Below are positions 1 through 9,500 of a stretch of 64,000 nt of DNA, one piece after another. The DNA is from Lewinellaceae bacterium (GTDB lineage: Bacteria; Bacteroidota; Bacteroidia; Chitinophagales; Saprospiraceae): NCBI GenBank assembly GCA_020636135.1, contig JACJYK010000001.1:3875819-3939818 (forward strand), in the 5' to 3' direction. The first letter of the stretch is position 1, and each line of letters starts with the position of its first letter. The position numbers and the translations under genes are program-made. The notes beneath the pieces are model-generated. The model was not told where the DNA came from. It did not search any database and saw only the letters and a program-made list of their open reading frames with translations.

Positions 1-351
1 GCACTGGTAGGCGTCCTGACTATTGTGAATGGCCGTTCGCTGGGTGGGTTCCTCACGTTGGCGGCGGCGGCCTAATTCCAGGGCTGCCGCAATGGTAATG
101 GCCTTAGCCTCACCGATCCCTTTGTATTGCATTAGTTCCTGGAGCGTTGCTTTACCCAGAGCTTCCAGCCGGTTATGGTGATCGCCCAGCAATTGTTTTG
201 CCAGATCTACGGCCGTAATGCCTTGCAGTCCCGAGCCAAGTAAAATGGCAATTAACTCCGCATTGGATAGTGCGGCAGCTCCCTTTTGGATCATTTTCTC
301 ACGTGGGCGGTCATCCAGGGACCAGGATTTAATATTGAGTCCGGGTTTCAA
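1..351 (-). CDS. radC: RadC-family (UPF0758) protein, N-terminal part, cut by window edge
   Basis: Translating the minus strand from a TTG at 349-351 gives 117 codons running off the left edge. The start LKPGLNIKSWSLDDRPREKM is followed by ALSNAELIAILLGSG and a helix-hairpin-helix stretch (LMQYKGIGEAKAITIAAALELGRR). This is the typical N-terminal half of RadC/UPF0758 proteins. The C-terminal JAB metalloprotease-like domain (His-x-His...Asp) would lie outside the window. I chose TTG because the frame has a stop just upstream and the conserved RadC N-terminus begins only a few residues after it; the next in-frame ATG would delete the conserved RPREK motif. The cellular role of RadC proteins is unsettled: the old DNA-repair name is weakly supported. 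The gene is divergent from the ATP-grasp gene, with ~150 bp between the two starts. Confidence 0.85.
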   Translation of the reverse strand, partial: MKPGLNIKSWSLDDRPREKMIQKGAAALSNAELIAILLGSGLQGITAVDLAKQLLGDHHNRLEALGKATLQELMQYKGIGEAKAITIAAALELGRRRQREEPTQRTAIHNSQDAYQC

Positions 352-502
352 GGCAGTAATTCATACTAAGGTAAAACAACATTAAATATAGCAAGAAAAG
401 CCTTAAAACGGCATTGCAATGCTTCCTTCCGGCACGAAAATCGTGCCCTGTGAATGGTACTTGGTGATGAATTCTGTACTTTTAATCGATAACCCGGCGG
501 AT

Positions 503-1723
503 ATGAAACACGTGATATTTGTTACCCCATTTTTCACCGAAAATGCCAAACAATTCCTGAAAGGATTGGTCTCGATGCCTATCCGTCTATCTGTCATCAG
601 TCAGGATGTCGAAGAAAATTTACCAGACCCTACACATGCCGGAGTGACCCGCTTCTGGAAGGTTGACGATATATTCAATTATCAGGAAATGCTGGAGGCC
701 TGCCGAAATATGCGTGACGAAGGCGGACCTATCAACCGCTGTCTGGTCGTCAATGAACAGGTGCAGGAATTGATCGCCTCTATCCGGGAAGCGTTGGATA
801 TACCTGGCATGCGGCCGGCGACCGCCAAAAACTACCGAATCAAACAACGCATGAAAGAGGTATTGGAGAAAGCCCGCATCCCGGTCGCTCAATATCTCAA
901 GATAGAAAGCGAAGAGGAGGCTCAGAAAGCATTAAAAAAGCTGGGGCTTCCAATGGTGGCTAAACCTCCCGCCGGGGCTGCTGCTCAACAAACCTTCCGG
1001 ATCAATAATGACGCAGAATGGGAAAAATTCATTGCAGAAAAGGTCCGTGACCAGGAGACCCCCTGGTTGCTCGAACAACTCCTGGTAGGACAGGAGGGAA
1101 GTTGTGATACCTTCTGCCTGCGGGGTAAAATGGTTTTCCGTACCTACACGCAATATTTGCCATCGCCATTAGAAGTGATGGAAAACGACTGGATCCAATG
1201 GCAGGTACTCTTACCAAATCCGGCAGGCGGCCCGGATTACGAAGACATCCGGAAACTTGCGGATAAAACATTACAAGCCCTGGGGCCCGAGGATGGCTGG
1301 AGTCATATGGAGTGGTTCCGGCTGGCCGATGGCACGATCCGTATCTCCGAAGTAGCCATGCGCCCCCCCGGCGCTCAGTTTACCACGCTGATCTCCCGTG
1401 CCGCTGATTTCGACAGCATCGAAGCCTGGGCCAAACTTATGATCGAAGGTGAATTCAGTGCTCCCAAACAAAAATATGCGGTCGGAGCCGCCTATTTACG
1501 CGGCATGGGAACGGGCAAAGTAAGTACTATCAATGGCTGGGAAGCCATCCAGCAACAATACGCCGGATTGATCTGTGACCATCGAATACCTCAAATCGGA
1601 GCACCCAAAGGTCAGACCTACGAGGGAGAAGGTTACGTAATCGTACGTCATCCCGATACTGAGGTCGTGCGTTCCGTGCTACTGGACATCGTCTCAACCG
1701 TACGCGTCTTCCTGTCGAATTAA
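503..1723 (+). CDS. ATP-grasp domain protein (carboxylate-amine ligase-like)
   Basis: The product is ~406 residues from ATG 503 (MKHVIFVTPFFTENAKQF). An ATG at 419 would add 28 residues that do not look like part of the fold, so I prefer 503. The order is a Rossmann-like preATP-grasp domain (residues ~1-100), then an ATP-grasp core. The core contains GLPMVAKPPAGAAAQQT (the phosphate/lysine strand), WLLEQLLVGQEGSCDTF (the hinge and acidic strand) and FRLADGTIRISEVAMRPPGAQ (the metal-binding Glu and Arg/Pro-rich segment). These features fit the large family that forms acyl-phosphate intermediates and ligates a carboxylate to an amine or thiol. The substrate cannot be read from sequence, and no pathway partner lies next to it. 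The gene ends 168 bp before the TetR gene, so it is probably a separate transcription unit. Confident on fold, not on function. Confidence 0.8.
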   Translation: MKHVIFVTPFFTENAKQFLKGLVSMPIRLSVISQDVEENLPDPTHAGVTRFWKVDDIFNYQEMLEACRNMRDEGGPINRCLVVNEQVQELIASIREALDIPGMRPATAKNYRIKQRMKEVLEKARIPVAQYLKIESEEEAQKALKKLGLPMVAKPPAGAAAQQTFRINNDAEWEKFIAEKVRDQETPWLLEQLLVGQEGSCDTFCLRGKMVFRTYTQYLPSPLEVMENDWIQWQVLLPNPAGGPDYEDIRKLADKTLQALGPEDGWSHMEWFRLADGTIRISEVAMRPPGAQFTTLISRAADFDSIEAWAKLMIEGEFSAPKQKYAVGAAYLRGMGTGKVSTINGWEAIQQQYAGLICDHRIPQIGAPKGQTYEGEGYVIVRHPDTEVVRSVLLDIVSTVRVFLSN

Positions 1724-1860
1724 TGCGGAAGCACCATTTTATGCCTTAATTCCCTGATGCGGTGGTTTCCTGGCTTCTGCCCTGTCCTGCTGCTTACCAC
1801 GCAACAGCCTTCCTGCAACTTCTAAATAAATAAATTCTGATTCGTAATCAATCTTTGCAC

Positions 1861-1891
1861 TATCTTTGACTTTTTATCCGAAATAGTCAAA
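1861..1891 (+). promoter_or_regulatory. Candidate promoter -7 box and operator of the efflux operon
   Basis: TATCTTTG at 1861-1868 matches the Bacteroidota -7 consensus TAnnTTTG. Overlapping it is an inverted repeat, TTTGACT (1865-1871) and AGTCAAA (1885-1891), separated by 13 bases. It ends at the ATG of the TetR gene. An operator overlapping the promoter is the expected layout for an autoregulated TetR repressor. No convincing -33 TTTG is seen at the usual spacing, so the promoter call is tentative. Confidence 0.4.
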
Positions 1892-2505
1892 TGGTCAATA
1901 ACGAAAAGACTGAAATCGTGGAATCCATCCTGACAGCGGCAAAAGCCCGCCTGGTGGCCTATGGCCTGGACAAAACGACGATGAATGAAATAGCCGACGA
2001 TATCGGAATGTCCAAAGCCTCCCTGTATTATTACTTCGCCAACAAAGACGATCTTTTCCGGGCTGTTATACAGAGCGAGCACAAGCAATTCATCGAAAAA
2101 CAAAATGCACATCTGAGCACCGGATTGAGTGCCCATCAGCTTTTGGAAGACTATGCAGACCAGCGGCTCAAATTTTTTCAAGACCTATTGAATATCAATA
2201 AACTTAGTTTGAATTTGATCCACAAATCCAAACCTGTTTTCACCCCATTATTTGAGTTATTCCGCCAAAAAGAAATATTACTGGCCAAACAAATTCTTGA
2301 AAAAGGGATCCAGAATGGAGAATTCCAGTCCCTGGATGTGGCTCAATATGCAGAATTATTCATCGATTTGATCCAGGGCTTACGTCGCAATTTCACATTA
2401 AAAAAAGATTTAATCAACATTTCCACGGAGGACTATCAATTGTTGTATCAGCAATATCAAATGCTGGTTGAAATCTTCTGTAAGGGAATAAAATGTCAAT
2501 CATGA
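1891..2505 (+). CDS. TetR/AcrR-family transcriptional regulator
   Basis: This is a 204-residue protein of usual family length. Residues ~10-55 form the N-terminal DNA-binding domain, with the helix-turn-helix TTMNEIADDIGMSKASLYYY followed by FANKDDLFRAVI, the strongly conserved TetR_N pattern. The remaining ~150 residues are a helical ligand-binding and dimerisation region of no recognised subtype. It is the first gene of a four-gene operon with an HlyD adaptor, a DHA2 transporter and a TolC channel. By family knowledge it probably represses the operon until a toxic compound binds it. A candidate operator lies directly upstream. Its stop codon overlaps the start of the adaptor gene (ATGA), implying translational coupling. 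Confidence 0.9.
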   Translation: MVNNEKTEIVESILTAAKARLVAYGLDKTTMNEIADDIGMSKASLYYYFANKDDLFRAVIQSEHKQFIEKQNAHLSTGLSAHQLLEDYADQRLKFFQDLLNINKLSLNLIHKSKPVFTPLFELFRQKEILLAKQILEKGIQNGEFQSLDVAQYAELFIDLIQGLRRNFTLKKDLINISTEDYQLLYQQYQMLVEIFCKGIKCQS

Positions 2506-3524
2506 AAGGAAGAAAAATCATTTTGTACCTCCTGCTGCTCATTGCAGTGTGTTTCGGTGGTTATAAAGGATACCAGGTCTATCAGCACCATCAGGCCTAC
2601 GAGATCACCGATGATGCAGCTATTGATGGACACATCGTACCGGTCACCTCACGAATCGGCGGATATATCCAGGTGGTCAATGTTTCTGAGAATCAGGAAA
2701 CACATTCCGGCAATTTGCTCGTAGCCATTGATAGTCTGGATCTGGTCACCCGTACGCATCAGGCCGAGGCTGCACTGGAGGGAGCGAAGGCGCAGCTGGC
2801 TGTAACCAAAGCAAACCTGAATGCAGCAATTCAGGCCAGGAAAAGCGCTGAAGTAGCTTTAGAGTTACCGCGAACCAATATCTGGAAAGCCGAGAGCGAT
2901 TTCAACCGGTACAACGAATTGTATGCACAAAACCTGGCCACCCCACAACAAATTGATCAATACAAAGCCGGCCTGGAAACCGCCAAGTCCCAGCTGTCCA
3001 TTGCCCAGCAGGCCGTCGCCTCAGCCAATGAGCAAGTTCAGACCGCCCAGGCGCAGATCAAAGTTGCTGAAGCCAATATTTTACTTCGGGAAAAAGACAT
3101 TGAGAGTGCCAAACTGCAACTGACCTATACGCGGATCTATGCACCGGTTGATGGTATCGTATCCAAGGACAATATCCAGCCGGGACAATTCATCCAGCCG
3201 GGACAACCGCTCATGTCGCTGGTTGAACATCAGAATGTATGGATCACAGCCAACTTTAAAGAAACCCAGCTGCCAGGTATTGAAATCGGGAATGAAGTCA
3301 ACATCGAAGTGGATGCTTTTCCAGAGCTCAAAGTGACGGGTGAAGTAGAGTCCATCGGTGCCGCCACCGGATCCAAGTTTTCATTGATACCTCCGGATAA
3401 TGCAACGGGCAATTTTGTCAAGATGGTACAGCGGGTCCCGGTCCGCATTGCCATTCACCACAATGAAGAGACACTGAGCAAGCTCAAACCAGGTATGAGT
3501 GTCAATGTGGAGGTGAAAAGATAA
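2502..3524 (+). CDS. HlyD/EmrA-family membrane fusion protein
   Basis: This is the periplasmic adaptor that links the inner-membrane transporter to the outer-membrane channel of a tripartite pump. From ATG 2502 (MKGRKIILYLLLLIAVCF) it has one N-terminal membrane anchor (residues ~5-24). A lipoyl/barrel-sandwich half follows (AIDGHIVPVTSRIGGYI), then a long alpha-helical hairpin rich in Ala/Gln (~80-205). The second half-motif is YAPVDGIVSKDNIQPGQF, and then comes the beta-barrel. The segment KFSLIPPDNATGNFVKMVQR is a strong EmrA-type signature. The start at 2502 gives a 4-bp ATGA overlap with the regulator's stop; an ATG at 2493 is possible and adds three residues. The DHA2 transporter starts 5 bp downstream of the stop. 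Confidence 0.92.
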   Translation: MKGRKIILYLLLLIAVCFGGYKGYQVYQHHQAYEITDDAAIDGHIVPVTSRIGGYIQVVNVSENQETHSGNLLVAIDSLDLVTRTHQAEAALEGAKAQLAVTKANLNAAIQARKSAEVALELPRTNIWKAESDFNRYNELYAQNLATPQQIDQYKAGLETAKSQLSIAQQAVASANEQVQTAQAQIKVAEANILLREKDIESAKLQLTYTRIYAPVDGIVSKDNIQPGQFIQPGQPLMSLVEHQNVWITANFKETQLPGIEIGNEVNIEVDAFPELKVTGEVESIGAATGSKFSLIPPDNATGNFVKMVQRVPVRIAIHHNEETLSKLKPGMSVNVEVKR

Positions 3525-3529
3525 GCAGC

Positions 3530-5104
3530 ATGCAGGAAAAGACTCCAAATAAATGGATCGTGGTGGTCACGGTCATTTCAGCGGCGTTATTGCAACTGAT
3601 TGACTCGTCCATCGTTAACGTCACGCTACCCCAGATGATGGGCAATCTTGGTGCAACCCTGGGTGATATCTCATGGGTGGTCACCGCTTACACCGGTGCC
3701 AATGTCATCATGATCACCTTGTCCGGTTGGTTGAGTTCAAAACTGGGCCGGAAAAATTATTTCACAGCATCCATCATCTTATTCACCATCGCTTCGGTGT
3801 TTTGCGGCAACGCCACCACAGTCGCTCAACTGATCGTTTTCCGGATCATACAAGGCATCGGTGGCGGCGGGCTGCTGGCTACTGCCCAGGCCATTCTGGT
3901 TGACACATTCCCCCGTGAGGAGCTGGGCAAAGCGAACGCCATATTCGGGATGGGGGTGATCATAGGACCTTCTATAGGCCCTACCCTGGGTGGTTACATC
4001 ACCGACCAACTATCGTGGAACTGGGTATTCTACATCAATATTCCGGTAGGCATCATAGCGGCAATCCTCTCATTCCTCTACATCCGCGAATCCGAACACC
4101 GGCTACAAACAGGAAGAATGGACTGGCTGGCGATCGCGTTGCTGATAGTAACCATTGGTTCATTGCAGGTGGTGCTGGAAAAGGGAGAATCGGAGGATTG
4201 GTTTGAGACCCGCTACATCACGTACCTGTCCATTGCTGCGGTGTTAGCCGGCATCATATTCATTTGGCGACAGCTGACAGTAAAGGACCCGATCCTGAAT
4301 CTGCGACTGATGAAAAACCGGCAATATGCCATTGGCTGTGTTTTTTCACTGGTACAGGGAGTGGGGCTTTACGCCTCTGTGTTCGTCATCCCTGTATTCC
4401 TGCAGACCATGCTGGGGTATTCGGCGGTTGAAACCGGTTTGATCCTGCTACCCGGTAGTCTGGCCGCAGGACTGATGATGCCGGTCGTTGCTACCGTTAT
4501 GCGCAAAAACTGGTTGTCACCGGTTGTCCTGGCCGGTATTGGATTCAGTTTATTCGTCTATTTCGTATGGCGACTTTCAAGCATGAATCTCAACACGGGT
4601 GCATCCGACTTTTTCTGGCCTTTGATCCTGCGTGGGATCGGGCTGGGGATGTTGTTTATCCCTTTGCTGACGCTGACCATTTTTCCGCTCCACAACCGTG
4701 ATGTACCGCAGGGTACCGCATTGATGACAACCCTGAGGCAGCTTGGAGGTGCATTTGGTATTGCGGGAGCCACCACCTTTATAGGAACACGCAGCCTGGA
4801 ACATTTCAATCGATTAAGTGAGCATCTTTCCATTTACGATCAGACCACTTATGACCGCCTGCGGGCCATGATCGGATTATTTGTTTCCAAAGGTGCAGAT
4901 CCATCCACCGCTCAGGCTCAATCCTTACTGGCACTGAAAGGCAGCCTATTTCAACAGGCCATGATCCTGACCTACAATGATGTTTTTTTGATCGTGGGTG
5001 TATTCTTTGCCCTGTGTATTCCTCTTTTGGTGCTGTTTAAGACTAAAAAATCAGACAAATCTTCAACCGCTAAAGGTCCTGAACTGGAATTAGCGCTTGA
5101 GTAA
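3530..5104 (+). CDS. DHA2-family (EmrB/QacA) MFS drug:H+ antiporter
   Basis: This is a 524-residue hydrophobic protein with the segment pattern of a 14-helix DHA2 transporter. Helix 1 contains LQLIDSSIVNVTLPQM (the D1-type motif). GWLSSKLGRKNYF is the cytoplasmic loop motif A between helices 2 and 3, and GVIIGPSIGPTLGGYI is motif C of helix 5, the hallmark of drug/H+ antiporters. NWVFYINIPVGI is also typical. The tail (KTKKSDKSSTAKGPELELALE) is cytoplasmic and charged. With the EmrA-like adaptor upstream and the TolC-like channel downstream it forms a complete tripartite pump, presumably exporting hydrophobic or amphipathic toxic compounds. The substrate is unknown. Confidence 0.93.
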   Translation: MQEKTPNKWIVVVTVISAALLQLIDSSIVNVTLPQMMGNLGATLGDISWVVTAYTGANVIMITLSGWLSSKLGRKNYFTASIILFTIASVFCGNATTVAQLIVFRIIQGIGGGGLLATAQAILVDTFPREELGKANAIFGMGVIIGPSIGPTLGGYITDQLSWNWVFYINIPVGIIAAILSFLYIRESEHRLQTGRMDWLAIALLIVTIGSLQVVLEKGESEDWFETRYITYLSIAAVLAGIIFIWRQLTVKDPILNLRLMKNRQYAIGCVFSLVQGVGLYASVFVIPVFLQTMLGYSAVETGLILLPGSLAAGLMMPVVATVMRKNWLSPVVLAGIGFSLFVYFVWRLSSMNLNTGASDFFWPLILRGIGLGMLFIPLLTLTIFPLHNRDVPQGTALMTTLRQLGGAFGIAGATTFIGTRSLEHFNRLSEHLSIYDQTTYDRLRAMIGLFVSKGADPSTAQAQSLLALKGSLFQQAMILTYNDVFLIVGVFFALCIPLLVLFKTKKSDKSSTAKGPELELALE

Positions 5105-5114
5105 AAATTCGATT

Positions 5115-6461
5115 ATGAAAAAATTCATTCTATTTCCCATAATCCTGATTCCCTTTATCATCGGCGCTCAAAACGGGGCCTACGATCTAAAGTCGTGCAT
5201 TGACCAGGCTTTGAATAATAGTCCGTTGTTGAAAAATGCCCAGCTGGACCTGGCCATTCATGAAAACGACCGGGCCACCCTGCGCACGAAGTTATTACCA
5301 CACATTGATGGTGAAATGGATTTTATCCATAATTACAACATCCAGCGTATTATCCTGGAAAATGGAGCGATTCCTGCATTTACCAACCCTTCCCAACCGG
5401 ATGGAGAAGTGATTGCATTTCAGTTGCAATTACGTAATACCCTTTCGCCCAGCATTCACTTAAATCAACTGCTTTACGATAAATCCCTTTTTGAAACCCT
5501 GAAATCCGATACGATCCAAAATACGTTGCTCAAACAAAAAACGGAGAAAAGCAAAACAGATATCGCGGTAGCGGTAACCAAGGCTTATTATTCCATTTTA
5601 ATCAGTCAAGAGCAACTGGATTATCTGCAAAATAATTTAGAGCGGGTGCAAACCATGCGATCGAATACGGAGTCCCGTGTTAAATCCGGAATCGCCCGCC
5701 CCATTGATGTTCAGCGCATTCAGGTTGCCGTAAATAATATGCAAGCAGAAATTGAACGGGCACAACAAAATGTCGCATTAAGCAAATCCATGCTGGCCCA
5801 GCTCATGCATTTAAGTCCGGATACGAATATCGAGCTGGCCGACCAACTGGACGAGTCACAACTGATCGAAATATTGCCCCAGAGCGATGCCATTCAATAC
5901 GGGAAGCGGGCAGAATATTCGATGTTGCAAACACAGAAACGATTGATAGAAAGTGGATTGACCATTGAAAAAGCAGGATATTATCCACGTATTTATGGTT
6001 ATGCTGTGACCGGATACAACCCGTCGGCAACGGATTTTTACAATTTATTTCAAGCATCAAGATTTTACAATTATACCATGATCGGCGTTCACATGAGCGT
6101 ACCCATCTACCATGGAGATGAAAAAAGGTATAAACTGAATAAATATTTACTGCAGGAGCAAAAAATAGAAAATAGTCTGACCGAAATAAAAGAGTTGATC
6201 GATTATCAAACCGAACAAGCCCGGATAAAATACGATCACAGTTTAGTTGCCATTAAAATCCAAAAAGAAAATTTAACGCTCGCCGAAGAAAATACAGCAG
6301 CAATAAAAGTTGAAAACGAAAAAGGGATCTCCGCTACCATCGACGTATTAAATTCAGAAACCGACTTACGCCTGGCTCAAACCAATTATTATAACGCGTT
6401 GTTTCAGGCAATCATGGCAAAAGTAGACTACGACCAGGCGGTAGGAAATATCAATTACTGA
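5115..6461 (+). CDS. TolC-family outer-membrane efflux protein
   Basis: The product is ~448 residues from ATG 5115, which begins a clear signal peptide (MKKFILFPIILIPFIIGAQ). A TTG at 5097, overlapping the transporter gene, would add six residues before it and is less likely. The mature protein has the TolC repeat pattern. YDLKSCIDQALNNSPLLKNAQLDL opens the first helical hairpin. A second copy of long amphipathic helices (~300-440) ends in TDLRLAQTNYYNALFQAIMAKVDYDQAVG, the canonical OEP C-terminus. By family, a trimer forms the outer-membrane channel and periplasmic tunnel of the pump. Its TGA stop lies inside the first palindromic hairpin of the 6458-6579 cluster. The gene is convergent with giant gene A. 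Confidence 0.92.
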   Translation: MKKFILFPIILIPFIIGAQNGAYDLKSCIDQALNNSPLLKNAQLDLAIHENDRATLRTKLLPHIDGEMDFIHNYNIQRIILENGAIPAFTNPSQPDGEVIAFQLQLRNTLSPSIHLNQLLYDKSLFETLKSDTIQNTLLKQKTEKSKTDIAVAVTKAYYSILISQEQLDYLQNNLERVQTMRSNTESRVKSGIARPIDVQRIQVAVNNMQAEIERAQQNVALSKSMLAQLMHLSPDTNIELADQLDESQLIEILPQSDAIQYGKRAEYSMLQTQKRLIESGLTIEKAGYYPRIYGYAVTGYNPSATDFYNLFQASRFYNYTMIGVHMSVPIYHGDEKRYKLNKYLLQEQKIENSLTEIKELIDYQTEQARIKYDHSLVAIKIQKENLTLAEENTAAIKVENEKGISATIDVLNSETDLRLAQTNYYNALFQAIMAKVDYDQAVGNINY

Positions 6462-6579
6462 CGATTGCTTTCGCAATGTCAGCATTGCCTTCGCGCTTCC
6501 TCCTACTGACGAACACTATCGTGTTGTCAGCATAACCTTGCGCTTCCTGCCCTTCACTGACGAATTAACGAGTTGTCGG
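6458..6579. repeat. Cluster of three bulged palindromic hairpins (REP-like)
   Basis: Hairpins lie at 6458-6482, 6506-6530 and, more degraded, 6557-6579. Each has outer arms CTGAC/GTCAG, a bulged G, an inner 5-bp stem and a 4-base loop. The inner stems are ATTGC/GCAAT with loop TTTC and AACAC/GTGTT with loop TATC. The spacers between them resemble each other (CTTCGCGCTTCC, CTTGCGCTTCC). The cluster occupies the whole space between the convergent tolC-like gene and gene A, so it may also serve as a two-way terminator. Confidence 0.8.
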
Positions 6580-6585
6580 AATTTA

Positions 6586-9500
6586 TTAATTCACCTTCAC
6601 CATGCGTTTATTCAATACGCCTTGCTCCGTTTCCAGTTGATAGAACAGTACTCCCCTCACTTCCGGGATGCTACCAGCTTCCAGTGTAATCAGATGATTT
6701 CCTCCTGAATAACTACCGGTCACCCGGTAGAGCTCCTTACCTGTCACATCCATGATCTTCAGCGTGGCTGTCATGCTTTCCGGCAACCAGAAGCCGATCT
6801 TCGTCTCCCCACTGAACGGGTTCGGCGTATTCTGATACAGTTCAGGCGTCTTTATCCCTTCACCCTTTACCTTTTGCCCCGGAGATGCTACTCCGGATCC
6901 CGACTCTGTCAATGGACTGCTGTCCTGGCAGGCATTACCGGTGTTGTCCTGCAGCAACAACGTCGTTGTGCAGAAGTCCTTGTTACCCGCTTCGTCGATC
7001 ACCCAGATCTCCACTTCGATCTCCTGGGAACGTCCGTCTGGGATGTCCGCACAGGTGAAGGTTATGCTTGGTGTCTCTCCGTCTTCCGTGAAGCTCAGGA
7101 TCAGGTTATCGGCTGTCGTACAGTTGTCGTAGCTGCCCGCATCAAAGTCCGTAGCCCATACCTCGACCTCGCCCGAAGGACTCATCACCACTGTAGCGAT
7201 GCCATGGTAGCAATAAGGAGTTGGGTTCTTGCAGTCTCTGATCGTGAAGGTTGTATAACAGCTGTCCTCGTTTCCGCAGCGGTCCTTACCTACCAGCCAG
7301 ACACCATAGGTGCCTACCGCCAGTTCTGCTGTTAATTCATGGCCTTGTCCGTAAGCTACCGGAGTGGTCTCATCGGCCAATACCGTGTAGCGGTACTGGA
7401 TCTCATCTTCAGCCGCACAATTATCCGTGCCCGAAGCCAGTAATTCGTACCGTACCGTCGCTGCATCGCAGTTGTTGTCCAGGATGCAGGTCTCAGCCAG
7501 CTCATTGCATACAATCACCGGCGCTTCGTCGTCGATCACCTTGATCACCTGCAGGTACGTCATGTAACCATCGCCGTCATCCTTCAGGTTGCGGTGGATG
7601 CAGCATCTGCTCTCACTCGCTACCAACCGGTCGTCGACGATCACATCCGGATAGCGGCTGTGCAGGTCCGGTGAATAAACACACCAGTCGATCAGCTTCC
7701 ATGTCCTTAAGATCTTATAGCAGCCTTCCGTCACATCGTAGCGCTCATCCGAGTACGTCACCCCGATCAGCTCACAGTCGTCGTCGCTGATCTCCGGATA
7801 ACCCGCTCCCGTGCGGTCTGCTGCCAGATTGGCCTGGTCGGTGCAGTTCACCACTACATCTGCCGGGAAGATCACTTCAAAGTCGGAACGTGGTTTGACA
7901 TACAGCGTCTGCGTGTCGTACGCTGTGTTGCCACATTTGTCGGTAGCCGTCACCATCTTGGTCAGCGTCCCTACCCCACATTCGTTCAGGCTGCCACTGT
8001 ATTCCACTTCCGTTTCCGGCGCCCAGCAGTTGTCCGTGATCACCCAGTCTTCCGCCGTCTCATCAAAGTAGCTTTGTGGATCCGGGTGTCCACCGTCCGG
8101 GTTGTCGTATTTATCCAGCATCAGCCACAGCCGGCAGTAGATCGGCTGCCAGTTGTGATCGTGATACCAGTAACTGTATTCATCGCAGTTGACGCCGCCG
8201 GCATAACTGTATTCCCCGCAGACCGAGCCACCGTAGTAGCCGAAGTCCCCGCCATCCCACGGGATCTCAACGCAGCAGGCTGTGGTATTGTTGTCAACTT
8301 CTGCGCTTGGCAACGCCGGTTTAGGATCGGAAACAAAGGGATCGGTACAATAGCTGGTGAGCACATCCTCATTCCAGCACACATCATGGGTAAACTGTGC
8401 CCCGTAGCCCTGGATGATGTTTGTTTTGGATCCGCCTGCATAGCTCTTTGTGAGTTCCCAATAATATGGAACACCATCGCAATAAACGGTTACATCCTCA
8501 GGCGCTACTACCACTGGCGGAGTCTTGTCGTCCTTGCGCACTTCAATCATGCAGTCGCTGTATTTCACGGGCGTGTAATAGAGCGATTTTAAATTCAAAT
8601 TCTTGGTAATCTCCGCTTCCGTCCGGTAAGGTTCAAATACCCTTTTCCTCCAATCATTGATGGCATCATTGGTCGTTAGCACCCAATCGCAAAGGTTCCA
8701 GGATGCGGGAACAAGTATTTCAGTTAAAAATGGCGCTATGTATTCAAATCGTGAGCCACTTGACGTAAATAAATTACAAGCGGAATAACCTCCCTCAGTA
8801 AGTTCAGGATTGCTATCGATGTGTTCAAAGATATGGGTCCTCGGATTAACCGGAATATCAAATCCGAAATTTCCATCATCGCAAACAAATCGATATCGAG
8901 GGTTGCCATAATGGATGTATTCATCCAATTTCCACAAATAGTTAATCAGAAATAATGGGGAATGATTAAACCAATACCATTGATGTTCCCCTCCGAAAAA
9001 GGTATGCGGGTCATAGGCAGGAAGGCCACAAGCTTCATACACCCGCAGGACCAACTGCTCACTGCCACATTCTGTCACATCAATGTAATCGTCGAAAACG
9101 TAAGAATTGATCCAATCTTCAATGAAGGCATCATATCCCTCTTTGTTGGCATTATAGTCGCTTTCACCAAAACAATTAAGGAAGTATTCGTGCCAGTAGT
9201 TGTCCCAGTAGGTCACGCTGTCCATATTGGCCACCGCAAAATGCAATTGATCACAACAGTTGTCGTGGCTGCCATCGTCCAGGTCTTTTGCATAAACCCG
9301 GGCCCAGCATTGTTGTGGGTCCAGGGTCACTTGCGTAATCTCATCGCATACCGGAACCGGCGGTGTATTGTCGTATACATAGACCATTTGCCAGATTTTA
9401 AACTCATTCCAACACCGGTCACGAATGGTCCATAATACCGGATGCAATCCAGCAGGAAGGTATAAATGTCCTCCGTCAATATCGTAATTACCCTGTATAT

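Noticed and set aside
419..502. Longer N-terminus of the ATP-grasp protein from the ATG at 419
   Set aside because: The extra 28 residues lack the family's pattern, whereas ATG 503 begins directly with the beta-strand MKHVIFV expected for the first domain.
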